From Nitrospirota bacterium (GTDB taxonomy: Bacteria > Nitrospirota > Thermodesulfovibrionia > Thermodesulfovibrionales > UBA6898), in contig JAJZPM010000012.1 in NCBI GenBank assembly GCA_021811105.1, positions 1-64,000 on the forward strand: a stretch of 64,000 nucleotides of DNA, in the 5' to 3' direction. The notes beneath the pieces are model-generated. The model had not been told where the DNA came from. It did not search any database and was given only the letters and a program-made list of their open reading frames with translations. Both the position numbers and the translations under genes were made by a program. Shown one piece after another: positions 10,175 to 18,214 of this stretch (its first letter is position 1; every line of letters starts with the position of its first letter).

Positions 10175-10561
10175 TTAGATGAACTTTATTCTGTTCATTG
10201 CAAAGCTCACCATCTTCAGAAGCAGCCACCCGTGACTGAAACGGGAGATGTTGGTGCTCCCGTATTCCCTCGCCTTGTAGCGTATCGGTACTTCAACTAT
10301 CTTGAGATTGAGTTTGGCCGAACCAAAGATCAGGTCAAAGTCACCAAAAGGGTCTAAGTCTCCGAAATATTCGCGGTTGGCGATAAGTTTTTCATAGTTG
10401 CGTCGCGAAATTACCTTGGTGCCGCATAACGTATCTTTCAATCTCTGCCCCAGGAGAAAAGTAAACATCAGGGAGAAAAATTTATTGCCGAGGATGTTAA
10501 GGGACCTCATCGCGTCATCTTCCATGGGGTAGACAAGACGAGATCCGTTAATGTATTCCAT
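10175..10561 (-). pseudogene. C-terminal remnant of a dolichol-phosphate-mannose-synthase-like GT2
   Basis: The stretch 'MEYINGSRLVYPMEDDAMRSLNILGNKFFSLMFTFLLGQRLKDTLCGTKVISR' is the C-terminal half of a DPM-synthase-like GT2. The N-terminal donor-binding half ('VVIPxxNE', D-x-D) is absent. The open frame overlaps the end of the upstream 697-aa ORF, and the first usable ATG lies 14 nt before that ORF's stop codon. The frame is otherwise intact to 'MNRIKFI'. A deletion that fused the 3' end of a GT gene to the upstream gene is the simplest explanation. A functional fragment cannot be excluded. Confidence 0.75.
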
Positions 10562-12641
10562 CACTTTGCTCAAGGCCATAAGAAGGTATTTCGAAAGTCG
10601 GGATCTGCTCAATGATTTCTCTGATTCGACGATGCATATCCTCTCTGTCTTTATATCCGGTAAACATTATCTTCACTAGTACCTGAGATCTTTCTTCGCC
10701 GGATGGAATTGTTCCAAAGTCGATGACCGTCCCATGAATTTTGCCATATGGATTCTCATATTTCTTGTAAGTATTCGGGGTATCAATGTGCGACAAAATA
10801 TTTTCAAGCTTATACCAACCATCTTTCCAATAGGTCGTTGCATCTTTGTGACCAAAAAACTCATCAAGATACGGAACAACTAATGCGCCGTGAGACATAT
10901 GGGGTCTTTCGGAGTCCCAAGTTGCATGCAGCCTTACTCCCTTTGATTCAGAAGGCGCATAAGTTCCTGCAAACATTCCGCCATTAAGATCATTATACAT
11001 GCCCATCCAATTGTTCTTCCTGTACCTGTTCGTCTCATCAATTCTCCAGACCCTCGGATAATCGTACTCTCCATCGTCCCAGTATTGACGCACATGCTGC
11101 TGCGACTGCGCGCCCTCGGACAACCATGACCCATCTTGAAAAATATAAATATAATGCAAAGGATCCTTAAATGTATTTCTAATCGATATCATCATGGGCA
11201 CGTAGTTCTTGTTATAGTACATCTCGTGCGTTACAGAAATAGAAGCGGGTGGGGCCTTCCACCCCGCGATCTTAGCCGCAAGATCAACCTCTGCTGCCTG
11301 ACGTAATCCGTAAGCCTCTTTGTAGAAATAAGTCAAAAAAGCCTTTACTCCATCATTCACAAGTCCATGGCTTACGTCCCATTTCAGCGCGTCCGCTCTG
11401 ACAATAAAAGCGATACGTTCATTATATGCGATGATTACATCATCAGGCAGACAGAAATAGTCATACCATTTGTCTACATCATATGATAAAAAATTTTCGT
11501 AAAAAGGAACGTCGTTAACGCTTTCTCCTCCAAACGTCATCGAAATGTCTGTAGCCCTGCTACGATATACTTTTCTGTTGAAGGCAAATTCCCAATTATA
11601 ATATTCGATCTTTGGAGGGGTTTTTAATAAAGACTCGCGTGTAGTGTGTACTTTAAACACAATGTCCTTACCGGAATCGTAATTCTCGTCAATTTGAGAA
11701 GTAAAAACCTCAAATGTTAAATCGTCTCCCTTACTCATCCCATTGATCGTCATACCGCCCCGTACCCCCCCTGCCGAATGCCACGTTCTCACAGTCACGG
11801 CATCGCCGGCCGATGATGCAGGCGATTCAATAACTATATAATATTTGTTCCCTATCTTTGAGTGTACTGGCATAAAGGAAAAGCGATGCCATTCGTCATT
11901 CTTCATCTCGGCTGCATTTACCCTCCTGTATACCAAATCCGTCTTTGAACTAAGATCGTCCTTCAGCCGGAATATGACATCCTTTGTATTATTCCGTCCA
12001 AAGGTCGCAAACATTATGTCGATTTCCGCTATGTCATATGCAGATGAAAACTGCTTAACAACTCTGGTATCGCCGCAGATTTCTCCGGCGTGAGAATTGA
12101 AAACCGGCATACCCGTCAATAATCTTGTCTCACGGCCACCATTTGTAAATCTCCTCGTAACAAATTGTCCGTTAAGATAAGGGTTCTTGTCTGACACCCT
12201 TACGGTAAAAGCATTGCCAACAGCAGAATCGGGAGATTCCAAAACAATATAATATTTGTTCCCTATCTTTGAGTGTACCGGCATAAAGGAAAAGCGATGC
12301 CATTCGTCATTCTTCATCTCGGCTGCATTTACCCTCCTGTATACCAAATCCGTCTTTGAACTAAGATCGTCCTTCAGCCGGAATATGACATCCTTTGTAT
12401 TATTCCGTCCAAAGGTCGCAAACATTATGTCGATTTCCGCTATGTCGTTATCGCAGGTAAACGATTGTATGAATTGTCGGTCCCCAATTAGTTCGCCGCC
12501 ATGGGTATTAAACTCCTTTTGTTCAATAATAGATACCTGTCCTGCTTCATCTGCAACTGCAGTACTCAGAAAAAGGGGCAGTATAACTGCAAACAGCAGG
12601 AACTCTTTTATAATACCTTTAAGAAACTGCTTAAGCCTCAT
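10548..12641 (-). CDS. Exported protein with duplicated beta-sandwich repeats, function unknown
   Basis: The protein has 697 residues. The N-terminal 'FLLFAVILPLFLSTAVA' is a signal peptide or anchor. Residues about 35-150 and 172-285 are two copies of a domain with 'DIAEIDIMFATFGRNNTKDVIFRLKDDLSSKTDLVYRRVNAAEMKNDEWHRFSFMPVHSKIGNKYYIV'. Their DNA is identical over 200 bp except one base. The rest (about 300-697) is rich in aromatics and resembles large extracytoplasmic beta proteins, but I do not recognise a family. The last ~20 residues run over the truncated GT downstream, so the natural C-terminus may be lost. It lies within the O-polysaccharide cluster, so a surface-glycan role is inferred only from position. 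Confidence 0.75.
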   Translation of the reverse strand: MRLKQFLKGIIKEFLLFAVILPLFLSTAVADEAGQVSIIEQKEFNTHGGELIGDRQFIQSFTCDNDIAEIDIMFATFGRNNTKDVIFRLKDDLSSKTDLVYRRVNAAEMKNDEWHRFSFMPVHSKIGNKYYIVLESPDSAVGNAFTVRVSDKNPYLNGQFVTRRFTNGGRETRLLTGMPVFNSHAGEICGDTRVVKQFSSAYDIAEIDIMFATFGRNNTKDVIFRLKDDLSSKTDLVYRRVNAAEMKNDEWHRFSFMPVHSKIGNKYYIVIESPASSAGDAVTVRTWHSAGGVRGGMTINGMSKGDDLTFEVFTSQIDENYDSGKDIVFKVHTTRESLLKTPPKIEYYNWEFAFNRKVYRSRATDISMTFGGESVNDVPFYENFLSYDVDKWYDYFCLPDDVIIAYNERIAFIVRADALKWDVSHGLVNDGVKAFLTYFYKEAYGLRQAAEVDLAAKIAGWKAPPASISVTHEMYYNKNYVPMMISIRNTFKDPLHYIYIFQDGSWLSEGAQSQQHVRQYWDDGEYDYPRVWRIDETNRYRKNNWMGMYNDLNGGMFAGTYAPSESKGVRLHATWDSERPHMSHGALVVPYLDEFFGHKDATTYWKDGWYKLENILSHIDTPNTYKKYENPYGKIHGTVIDFGTIPSGEERSQVLVKIMFTGYKDREDMHRRIREIIEQIPTFEIPSYGLEQSDGIH
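11836..12446. repeat. Near-identical 200-bp direct duplication within one gene
   Basis: 11836-12035 and 12247-12446 (offset 411 bp) differ by a single base (ACTGGC versus ACCGGC). The track's two identical shadow peptides 'MFPIFECTGIKEKRCHSS' come from this duplication. Confidence 0.92.
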
Positions 12642-12669
12642 ATGGACTTTATCCTATTGTTATCGCGTA

Positions 12670-13407
12670 TCACCCAGTAAATCTTCCGATAGCGGTCATA
12701 AATTGATATGTCGGGTCATAACCAATTTGGAGCGTTTCACACCCGTTGATTTGAAACAATGTCCTCATACTCGGATCAGTATAAAAATAGTAATGGGTGT
12801 CGCAGATATAAGGTTGGTAATACTGAGGCACTTGAATGAAAAATATGCATCCATTGTTCAATTTTGGCCTGAGGTTCCTAAAAAAAAAGTTCGGATCATA
12901 GATATGTTCCAACGTATGCCACATGACTACACAGTCGACTTGATCTTTTGCATCCTTGATATCAGTGACCACTGCGACATTATCTTTAATTTCAATATGC
13001 CGTTTTGTCTCATTGAATGTATTCATGTTCAGATCTATTCCGATCGCCTTCTTAAATCCCAACTGGCTCGCAGCAATCAAAAGAAATCCTCTGCCGCATC
13101 CGATTTCCAGTAAAGTTTTGTCGTGGAGTGATGCCACACCATGGCGATCCATAAAAAAAGGCAGGACGCTTTGAAGAATATTTTTATTGCAGCCGACATA
13201 ATAATCGATTTTCCCTATTTCGTCTTCAGAGTATCTGTAGAAATTATCAAGTCCTTCCTCTTGTAACACAATATTTTCAAAAGTACTTCCATTGGTGATC
13301 ACAAAGCACTTTGAGCAGATGTATATATCATTGATTTTGCCGTTAATATTGAGTTTCTTTTCAAGTAGTATCAAGGTACCAGAGTCACATAGCATGCATT
13401 TTTTCAA
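12670..13407 (-). CDS. Class I SAM-dependent methyltransferase with N-terminal Cys motifs
   Basis: The protein has 245 residues. N-terminal 'CMLCDSG' and 'CSKC' look like a small zinc-binding knuckle, as in many Methyltransf_23-type enzymes of glycan clusters. The SAM-binding core is 'TLLEIGCGRGFLLIAASQLGF' with acidic motif 'AIGIDLNM'. 'DCVVMWHTLEHIYDPNFFFRNLRPKLNNGCIFFIQVPQY' is the motif IV/V region. It is the first of three consecutive methyltransferase genes on the same strand. The substrate is probably a sugar or glycan intermediate, which is inference from the locus. Confidence 0.88.
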   Translation of the reverse strand: MKKCMLCDSGTLILLEKKLNINGKINDIYICSKCFVITNGSTFENIVLQEEGLDNFYRYSEDEIGKIDYYVGCNKNILQSVLPFFMDRHGVASLHDKTLLEIGCGRGFLLIAASQLGFKKAIGIDLNMNTFNETKRHIEIKDNVAVVTDIKDAKDQVDCVVMWHTLEHIYDPNFFFRNLRPKLNNGCIFFIQVPQYYQPYICDTHYYFYTDPSMRTLFQINGCETLQIGYDPTYQFMTAIGRFTG

Positions 13408-13616
13408 TTTATTTGCATCCTCTATTTTGTTATCAATATTCTCGATTCACGCGCCGCAATCTCCGTCAATGACGGATATTTGCTTGACCCATATTCGCAT
13501 TTTATTTCGTCAGCATGGTACCCGGATAATTCTTGATTTCATCCACAAGAAACTGAAAGTTCACATTCTCTTCTCATGGGCGCGATTTTCTCAAGTGATA
13601 AACATAAGACCTGAAA

Positions 13617-14360
13617 TTAGCCCTTCTGAATAATGCCTATTCCGCATGGATCCATATATATAGGCTTGGCATATGAATCTTCCGGAGGATAGATATTGAT
13701 AGCACGCGCGTCACGATATGAAACTAGCCACTCCTCCATGGCACGTGATACTCCACCTTTATTTGTCGAGTCAAAGCTTTTTGCATACGGCCCTGAATCG
13801 TGCAAGAAAATAAAGCCGCCTCTTTCAACCGAAGGATACCACAGTCGTAATTCATGCAAAGTTTGTTCAAACTGATGGGAAGAATCTATTAGGACTAACC
13901 TTGGAGATGCCCCAAACAGCTTCAAGGCTTTCTCGACCATCGTGGCATTTGCCGAGTCCCCCAGTTCAACTCTAACATAGTCACCTAGTCCGGCCCTGTC
14001 TATCCACATTTGAGTATAGTTGCAGCAATGCTCAGAAATATCGACAGTCATTAATGAGTGCTTCTTTTTCATTCTACGTAACATGAATCCCAGCAACAAA
14101 GTAGAATAGCCCGCAAAATGGCCCAGTTGAATAATATTACTAATAGCGCTACCCATCACGAAGCCTTGCAAGACACTCATAAAAGCGACATTACATTCGC
14201 CTAAGAGTTGTTCTTTCTCAGTCTCATCATACCAAGACTCTATAATCGCCCATTCTTCGTCATTTAGGAACGAATATAAGGGAGGGACGAAATTGGTAAG
14301 TCTACACCATGCATAGCGTCCTCCGGCGCGATTTGCAAACTGTAAACTTCGATTTAACAT
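13617..14360 (-). CDS. SAM-dependent methyltransferase, CmcI/MT24-like
   Basis: The protein has 247 residues. 'NIIQLGHFAGYSTLLLGFMLRRMKKKHSLMTVDIS' is a variant SAM motif I/II, followed by 'VELGDSANATMVEKAL' and 'PRLVLIDSSHQFEQTLHELRLWYPSVERGGFIFLHDSG'. This order fits class I O-methyltransferases of the cephalosporin hydroxylase/CmcI-like group, common in polysaccharide loci. It is cytoplasmic. It lies between two other methyltransferase genes with ~70-210 bp gaps. The methylated position is unknown. Confidence 0.82.
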   Translation of the reverse strand: MLNRSLQFANRAGGRYAWCRLTNFVPPLYSFLNDEEWAIIESWYDETEKEQLLGECNVAFMSVLQGFVMGSAISNIIQLGHFAGYSTLLLGFMLRRMKKKHSLMTVDISEHCCNYTQMWIDRAGLGDYVRVELGDSANATMVEKALKLFGASPRLVLIDSSHQFEQTLHELRLWYPSVERGGFIFLHDSGPYAKSFDSTNKGGVSRAMEEWLVSYRDARAINIYPPEDSYAKPIYMDPCGIGIIQKG

Positions 14361-14429
14361 ATCCTTAATCCTTTTTGAAAGAAAGTCGACATTGCATGCT
14401 ATTTTGTCCTATTCGAGCATACAGCCCAA

Positions 14430-15356
14430 CTAACCGGGCAGACGCCCTCGTACGGCAGTATTACAATCGTTTGGAGAATATACCTCAATCAATCCAACCT
14501 CCTTAAACCATGCCATCACTTCCTCGCGAGAATGAATGCCGTGATACCGGGGAGAATAACCGTCAAATGTATCAAGGACATCATATTCAACTCCCAAGCC
14601 TTGATCACTCCAGGGGAAAAGCGGTCTAAGAGCCTCGATAATCGGATTGCTCGCATGACGATGCGTTATAGGAATAAACCATTGGCACCACGCGTAAAAA
14701 AGGCTATTAGGGATTCGAGAAGTAAAGGGTATCCACTTCTTTCTGACCCGGAACTGACCCTCGTTGGGATAGACCCAAATAGCGATCGACCCGCCGGGCT
14801 TTAAAAAGGGGACCAGATACGAAAAATAACGAAAAGTGTCCGGCGTATGGTGAAGCACTCCGATTGAAATAATTGCATCAAAAGTACCGTGGCGAAAAGG
14901 CAACGCAGATATATCGCCCTGAACAATCATTACATTTTCCCTGTCACAAAATGATTTATGCGCCGCCTCCACAGCATAACTCAGATCGACACCTACGACC
15001 TCTGCCCCCCATCTGCTCATGATGTCCGTGTATCTTCCGGCCCCAACACCGGCATCAAGAATCAATTTCCCTCTCAAATCACCCGGCGAAAAATCTGTCT
15101 TTGTCATAAACTCTTTTTCTGACACAGCATCATCCCGGAAACAGTCCAGTTGTGTCTTGTTATGTATATTCCATTCCAGGCTGAAGGAGCTTACATAGTT
15201 GTCACTTTGTACAAATCGGGGGATACCGTTTATGACCGGATAATTATGCCCTGTACTTGATATGCAATGAAAGGCTGAGCCATCAAATGATAAAGGCGTC
15301 CGGTCAACCGGGCAAGTTAGCATCTGTATCAGCTTTTCGTTAATCTTTTTTTCCAC
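14430..15356 (-). CDS. Methyltransferase with N-terminal Trm112-like segment
   Basis: The protein has 308 residues. The N-terminus 'LIQMLTCPVDRTPLSFDGSAFHCISSTGHNYPVINGIPRFV' matches Trm112-like domains, here with Cys at the first knuckle. The class I methyltransferase domain follows: 'KLILDAGVGAGRYTDIMSRWGAEVVGVDLS' and 'FDAIISIGVLHHTPDTFRYFSYLVPFLKPGGSIAIWVYP'. The C-terminus 'DTFDGYSPRYHGIHSREEVMAWFKEVGLIEV' is common in this group. It probably methylates a glycan precursor or end. In Wzm/Wzt systems terminal methylation can set chain length; applying that here is inference. Confidence 0.88.
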   Translation of the reverse strand: MEKKINEKLIQMLTCPVDRTPLSFDGSAFHCISSTGHNYPVINGIPRFVQSDNYVSSFSLEWNIHNKTQLDCFRDDAVSEKEFMTKTDFSPGDLRGKLILDAGVGAGRYTDIMSRWGAEVVGVDLSYAVEAAHKSFCDRENVMIVQGDISALPFRHGTFDAIISIGVLHHTPDTFRYFSYLVPFLKPGGSIAIWVYPNEGQFRVRKKWIPFTSRIPNSLFYAWCQWFIPITHRHASNPIIEALRPLFPWSDQGLGVEYDVLDTFDGYSPRYHGIHSREEVMAWFKEVGLIEVYSPNDCNTAVRGRLPG

Positions 15357-15415
15357 AGATATCTCCCAGAGAACTACTGATTACCAGCAAATGGGCGCAC
15401 CAAAATATTGCAATA

Positions 15416-15820
15416 CTATTCTTCACGTATCTCATATAGTCGGCCGTTTAGGTTTGGATCGGAGTTATCGCTTGTAGAGAAATAAATAGTATTCCCCCAG
15501 TGGACAAAACGTCCACCTCCTATTTTCCTGATTTCATCATGGCTTGAATGAGGGGGGCCGAGCGCCCGCCCGGATTCGCACACCACCAATTTTGACTTGC
15601 CCTCGCTGTCGGACATAATATTGTCGGGGACGCAGATTTGCCAGCAAAATCCGCTTTGCAGGCGAAATGAACTGACTTTGGCATAAAATTTCCTTCGGCA
15701 CAAAAACCTTATGGTTTTAACGGCTGATAACTGCCGCGTTGTAAGCAATAAGAGCAAAACTAAAGCGAGGTAAGGTGTTACAAATACTACCGCAACGACT
15801 CTTCTTAAAGAATTCATCAT
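15416..15820 (-). CDS. Small membrane-anchored protein, unknown function
   Basis: The protein has 134 residues. One N-terminal transmembrane segment (about 8-27, 'VVAVVFVTPYLALVLLLLLTT') is followed by a soluble domain that ends 'GGGRFVHWGNTIYFSTSDNSDPNLNGRLYEI'. The start overlaps the asnB stop by 4 bp (ATGA), so the two are translationally coupled. I do not recognise a named family. The tight coupling suggests it belongs with the asparagine-synthase-like modification step. Confidence 0.75.
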   Translation of the reverse strand: MMNSLRRVVAVVFVTPYLALVLLLLLTTRQLSAVKTIRFLCRRKFYAKVSSFRLQSGFCWQICVPDNIMSDSEGKSKLVVCESGRALGPPHSSHDEIRKIGGGRFVHWGNTIYFSTSDNSDPNLNGRLYEIREE

Positions 15821-17574
15821 TCCTCGGAATTATAGCATTTCTTATTTGTTTCGAACCAGTAAAGCAGCACAAATAATGTCCATATCTGGATTGGAGTTAC
15901 AGCCCCCTTTTTATAATACCCATGAACAAATGTCCTGATATGTCCTATATTTAAGACTTCCGATATGTTCGAACCACGTGCATTTTCACAGGTGGCAACT
16001 ATGAGAGGCTTAAAATCCTCCAATAACTCGGCGACAGGCACCGTGAACCCCATCTTTGGACGTTGAACAATGCTCTTCGGCAAATAAGGTTTTATTGCAT
16101 CTTTCAAAATCCACTTCGAAATTCCTTCTTTCAGGTTAAGTTTGTAGGCCTGCGGCAGAGCCGAAGCAAACCGGAAGACTTCCCTGTCCAGAAAGGGAAA
16201 ACGTCCTTCGAGAGAGTGTGCCATCATGATCTTGTCGGCCTTCATCATCAAATTTTCCGGCATCCAGGTCTTCATGTCGTAGGACAGCATTCCATTCAGC
16301 AATGGCTGTTCCTCAAAATACTTTCTAAATCTCATCGGGTGCGGAGGAATAGATGGGTCATTCAGAAAATCCAGGTAGTTGCGGAAATACCAGCTTTTTT
16401 GGAGGAAATTGTCAAATCTGCGAGAGTAAGAAACCCCCTCTTTCAGGAGATTGGAGTATTGCGGATATCCCGCAAATAATTCATCGCCTCCTTCGCCTGA
16501 GAGAACGACAGTAACATGTTTTTTCAATTCCCTTGCAAGTATATACAAGGGAAAGCAGGCTGGGTCTGCAATTGGCTCGTCCAGTGCAGATATGACACTG
16601 TCGAGATTGTCGGCAAGCTCTTCCCTGGTAGTCAGAATCTCTACGTGTTTCAGCCCATATTTCTTGGCTACGCTCCTCGAATATTGAAACTCATTCACTT
16701 CCGGAAAGCCGATGTTAAAGGTCGTGAGGTCCGCTCCGAGCTTGTGCACGAAATAAGCTATAGCACTTGAATCAACCCCGCCGCTCAACAGCACACCTAT
16801 CGGGACCTCTCCCATCAACTGAGACTTCACAGCATTATGAATTTTGATCAGCAATTCATTTCTTGCTTCTACGGCGTCAGGATATGGATAAGGACTGCTA
16901 TATGACACGTCCCAATATCTGTATTGCGAGGATTGACCTTTCTTGATCTCAAGATATGTGCCCGCTTCAAGGCGCCTGATTTTACTGAAAAAGGTATAAG
17001 GAGCCTGAACGTAGCGAAACATCAGGTAATCCTGAAAGCCTGCAGGATCTAAGGAAAAGTCCAAGCCGTCTATTCCGAGAAGGCCTTTTAATTCAGATGA
17101 AAAAATCAGCCGCGTCCCGTCCTCATAAATATAAAGCGGCTTTATGCCGAAGCAATCCCGTACAAGGTAAACAACATCCTCCTTCAGGTTCCATATGCAA
17201 AAGGCAAACATGCCATTAAACTTGTCGAAAGAGTCTACCCCGCTCTCCTCAAATGCCTTAAGTATAACTTCGGTATCCGTATTTGTATGGAAACGGTATC
17301 CTTTTCCCTCCAGTTCCCCTCTTAGAATCTTATAGTTATAAACCTCCCCATTGTATATAATTCCAAGGCTCCCGTCCTCATTAAAAATGGGCTGATGTCC
17401 TCCGGCTCTATCCACAATAGAAAGTCTGCGGTGCGCGAAACCATACCTTCCCGCACGAAATTCTCCCGAATCATCCGGTCCCCTGTGGTAAAGAGATTGC
17501 TGAAGAGAATCAAGGCAATCTCTCATATCGAATGAATTTGCTCTTTTATTAATTATCCCAGCAATTCCGCACAT
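15817..17574 (-). CDS. asnB: Asparagine synthase (glutamine-hydrolysing)-like amidotransferase
   Basis: The protein has 585 residues. The N-terminal class II glutaminase domain starts 'MCGIAGI', with Cys2 as nucleophile, followed by 'HRRLSIVD' and 'YNGEVYNY'. The C-terminal synthetase domain has the PP-loop 'VLLSGGVDSSAIAYF' and 'VLSGEGGDELFAGYPQY'. In O-antigen loci such enzymes often amidate uronic acid residues rather than make asparagine. Which applies here cannot be decided, but its position among sugar-modifying genes favours glycan amidation. It is translationally coupled to the downstream 134-aa membrane protein. Confidence 0.93.
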   Translation of the reverse strand: MCGIAGIINKRANSFDMRDCLDSLQQSLYHRGPDDSGEFRAGRYGFAHRRLSIVDRAGGHQPIFNEDGSLGIIYNGEVYNYKILRGELEGKGYRFHTNTDTEVILKAFEESGVDSFDKFNGMFAFCIWNLKEDVVYLVRDCFGIKPLYIYEDGTRLIFSSELKGLLGIDGLDFSLDPAGFQDYLMFRYVQAPYTFFSKIRRLEAGTYLEIKKGQSSQYRYWDVSYSSPYPYPDAVEARNELLIKIHNAVKSQLMGEVPIGVLLSGGVDSSAIAYFVHKLGADLTTFNIGFPEVNEFQYSRSVAKKYGLKHVEILTTREELADNLDSVISALDEPIADPACFPLYILARELKKHVTVVLSGEGGDELFAGYPQYSNLLKEGVSYSRRFDNFLQKSWYFRNYLDFLNDPSIPPHPMRFRKYFEEQPLLNGMLSYDMKTWMPENLMMKADKIMMAHSLEGRFPFLDREVFRFASALPQAYKLNLKEGISKWILKDAIKPYLPKSIVQRPKMGFTVPVAELLEDFKPLIVATCENARGSNISEVLNIGHIRTFVHGYYKKGAVTPIQIWTLFVLLYWFETNKKCYNSEE

Positions 17575-17640
17575 AATTCATCGGAGCATTAAAGTAATTT
17601 CATCATTTCTTTCTCGTGGAAACCTTCATATCAGGCAGGA

Positions 17641-18180
17641 TCACTGTTCAATCGTGAGGCTTGCTCCGCTGAAATATGCGGTGGCTTTGTTATCTAAATA
17701 CAGATGAGCTCTTATTAGAGAAGGTTTATCTGCAAATTTCCCCTTGGCGGTCAAATATTCCCATTGGCCAGAACCTGAATATTTAGGCGAATATTGCCAG
17801 TTCACGCCGTCGAAAAGCGCTAAATATGCAGAATTTGCATCCTTGCTGTTGATCCAACACCCGAAGTCAAATTTCCTGCCTTTGTAATTTCCAGCATTGT
17901 CGACATCCTGATAGAGAGCAATTGGCCCTCCGGAAATATGAACAATTCTAATTGAAGTATTCCCCATCTTCACAACGGAAGTTTCCTTGAAAGACTGTCC
18001 CGTTCCATCGCCACCCAACCCCCATGCATCAGGAAACTTGTTCCCCTGGTCCCACAAGGAAAAATCTCCATTCTTTATTACCTCCACCATTGCCGACGGC
18101 TTGTTTTTACAGCTGCATAAAGCTAATAACAAGGCTCCAGTCAGGATTAATACGACCAGCAAATTCTTGTTTGCAGGCAT
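17641..18180 (-). CDS. Putative lipoprotein with carbohydrate-binding-like beta-sandwich
   Basis: The protein has 179 residues. The N-terminal signal 'LLVVLILTGALLLALCSC' resembles a lipobox (L-A-L-C). After it, 'NGDFSLWDQGNKFPDAWGLGGDG' and 'TSIRIVHISGGPIALYQDV' resemble the jelly-roll of carbohydrate-binding module-like domains, which often start 'NGDFE.W..G..P..W'. It probably sits in the outer membrane or periplasm. It lies between asnB and the large glycosyltransferase gene. No catalytic residues are suggested. Confidence 0.75.
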   Translation of the reverse strand: MPANKNLLVVLILTGALLLALCSCKNKPSAMVEVIKNGDFSLWDQGNKFPDAWGLGGDGTGQSFKETSVVKMGNTSIRIVHISGGPIALYQDVDNAGNYKGRKFDFGCWINSKDANSAYLALFDGVNWQYSPKYSGSGQWEYLTAKGKFADKPSLIRAHLYLDNKATAYFSGASLTIEQ

Positions 18181-18214
18181 GGTGAGTCCTCCTTAAGTAA
18201 TAGATTGATAAAAA

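Noticed and set aside
12256-13113. 285-aa ORF on + strand
   Set aside because: Antisense across the duplicated surface-protein gene and a methyltransferase gene; its identity with 11845-12093 only reflects the DNA duplication.
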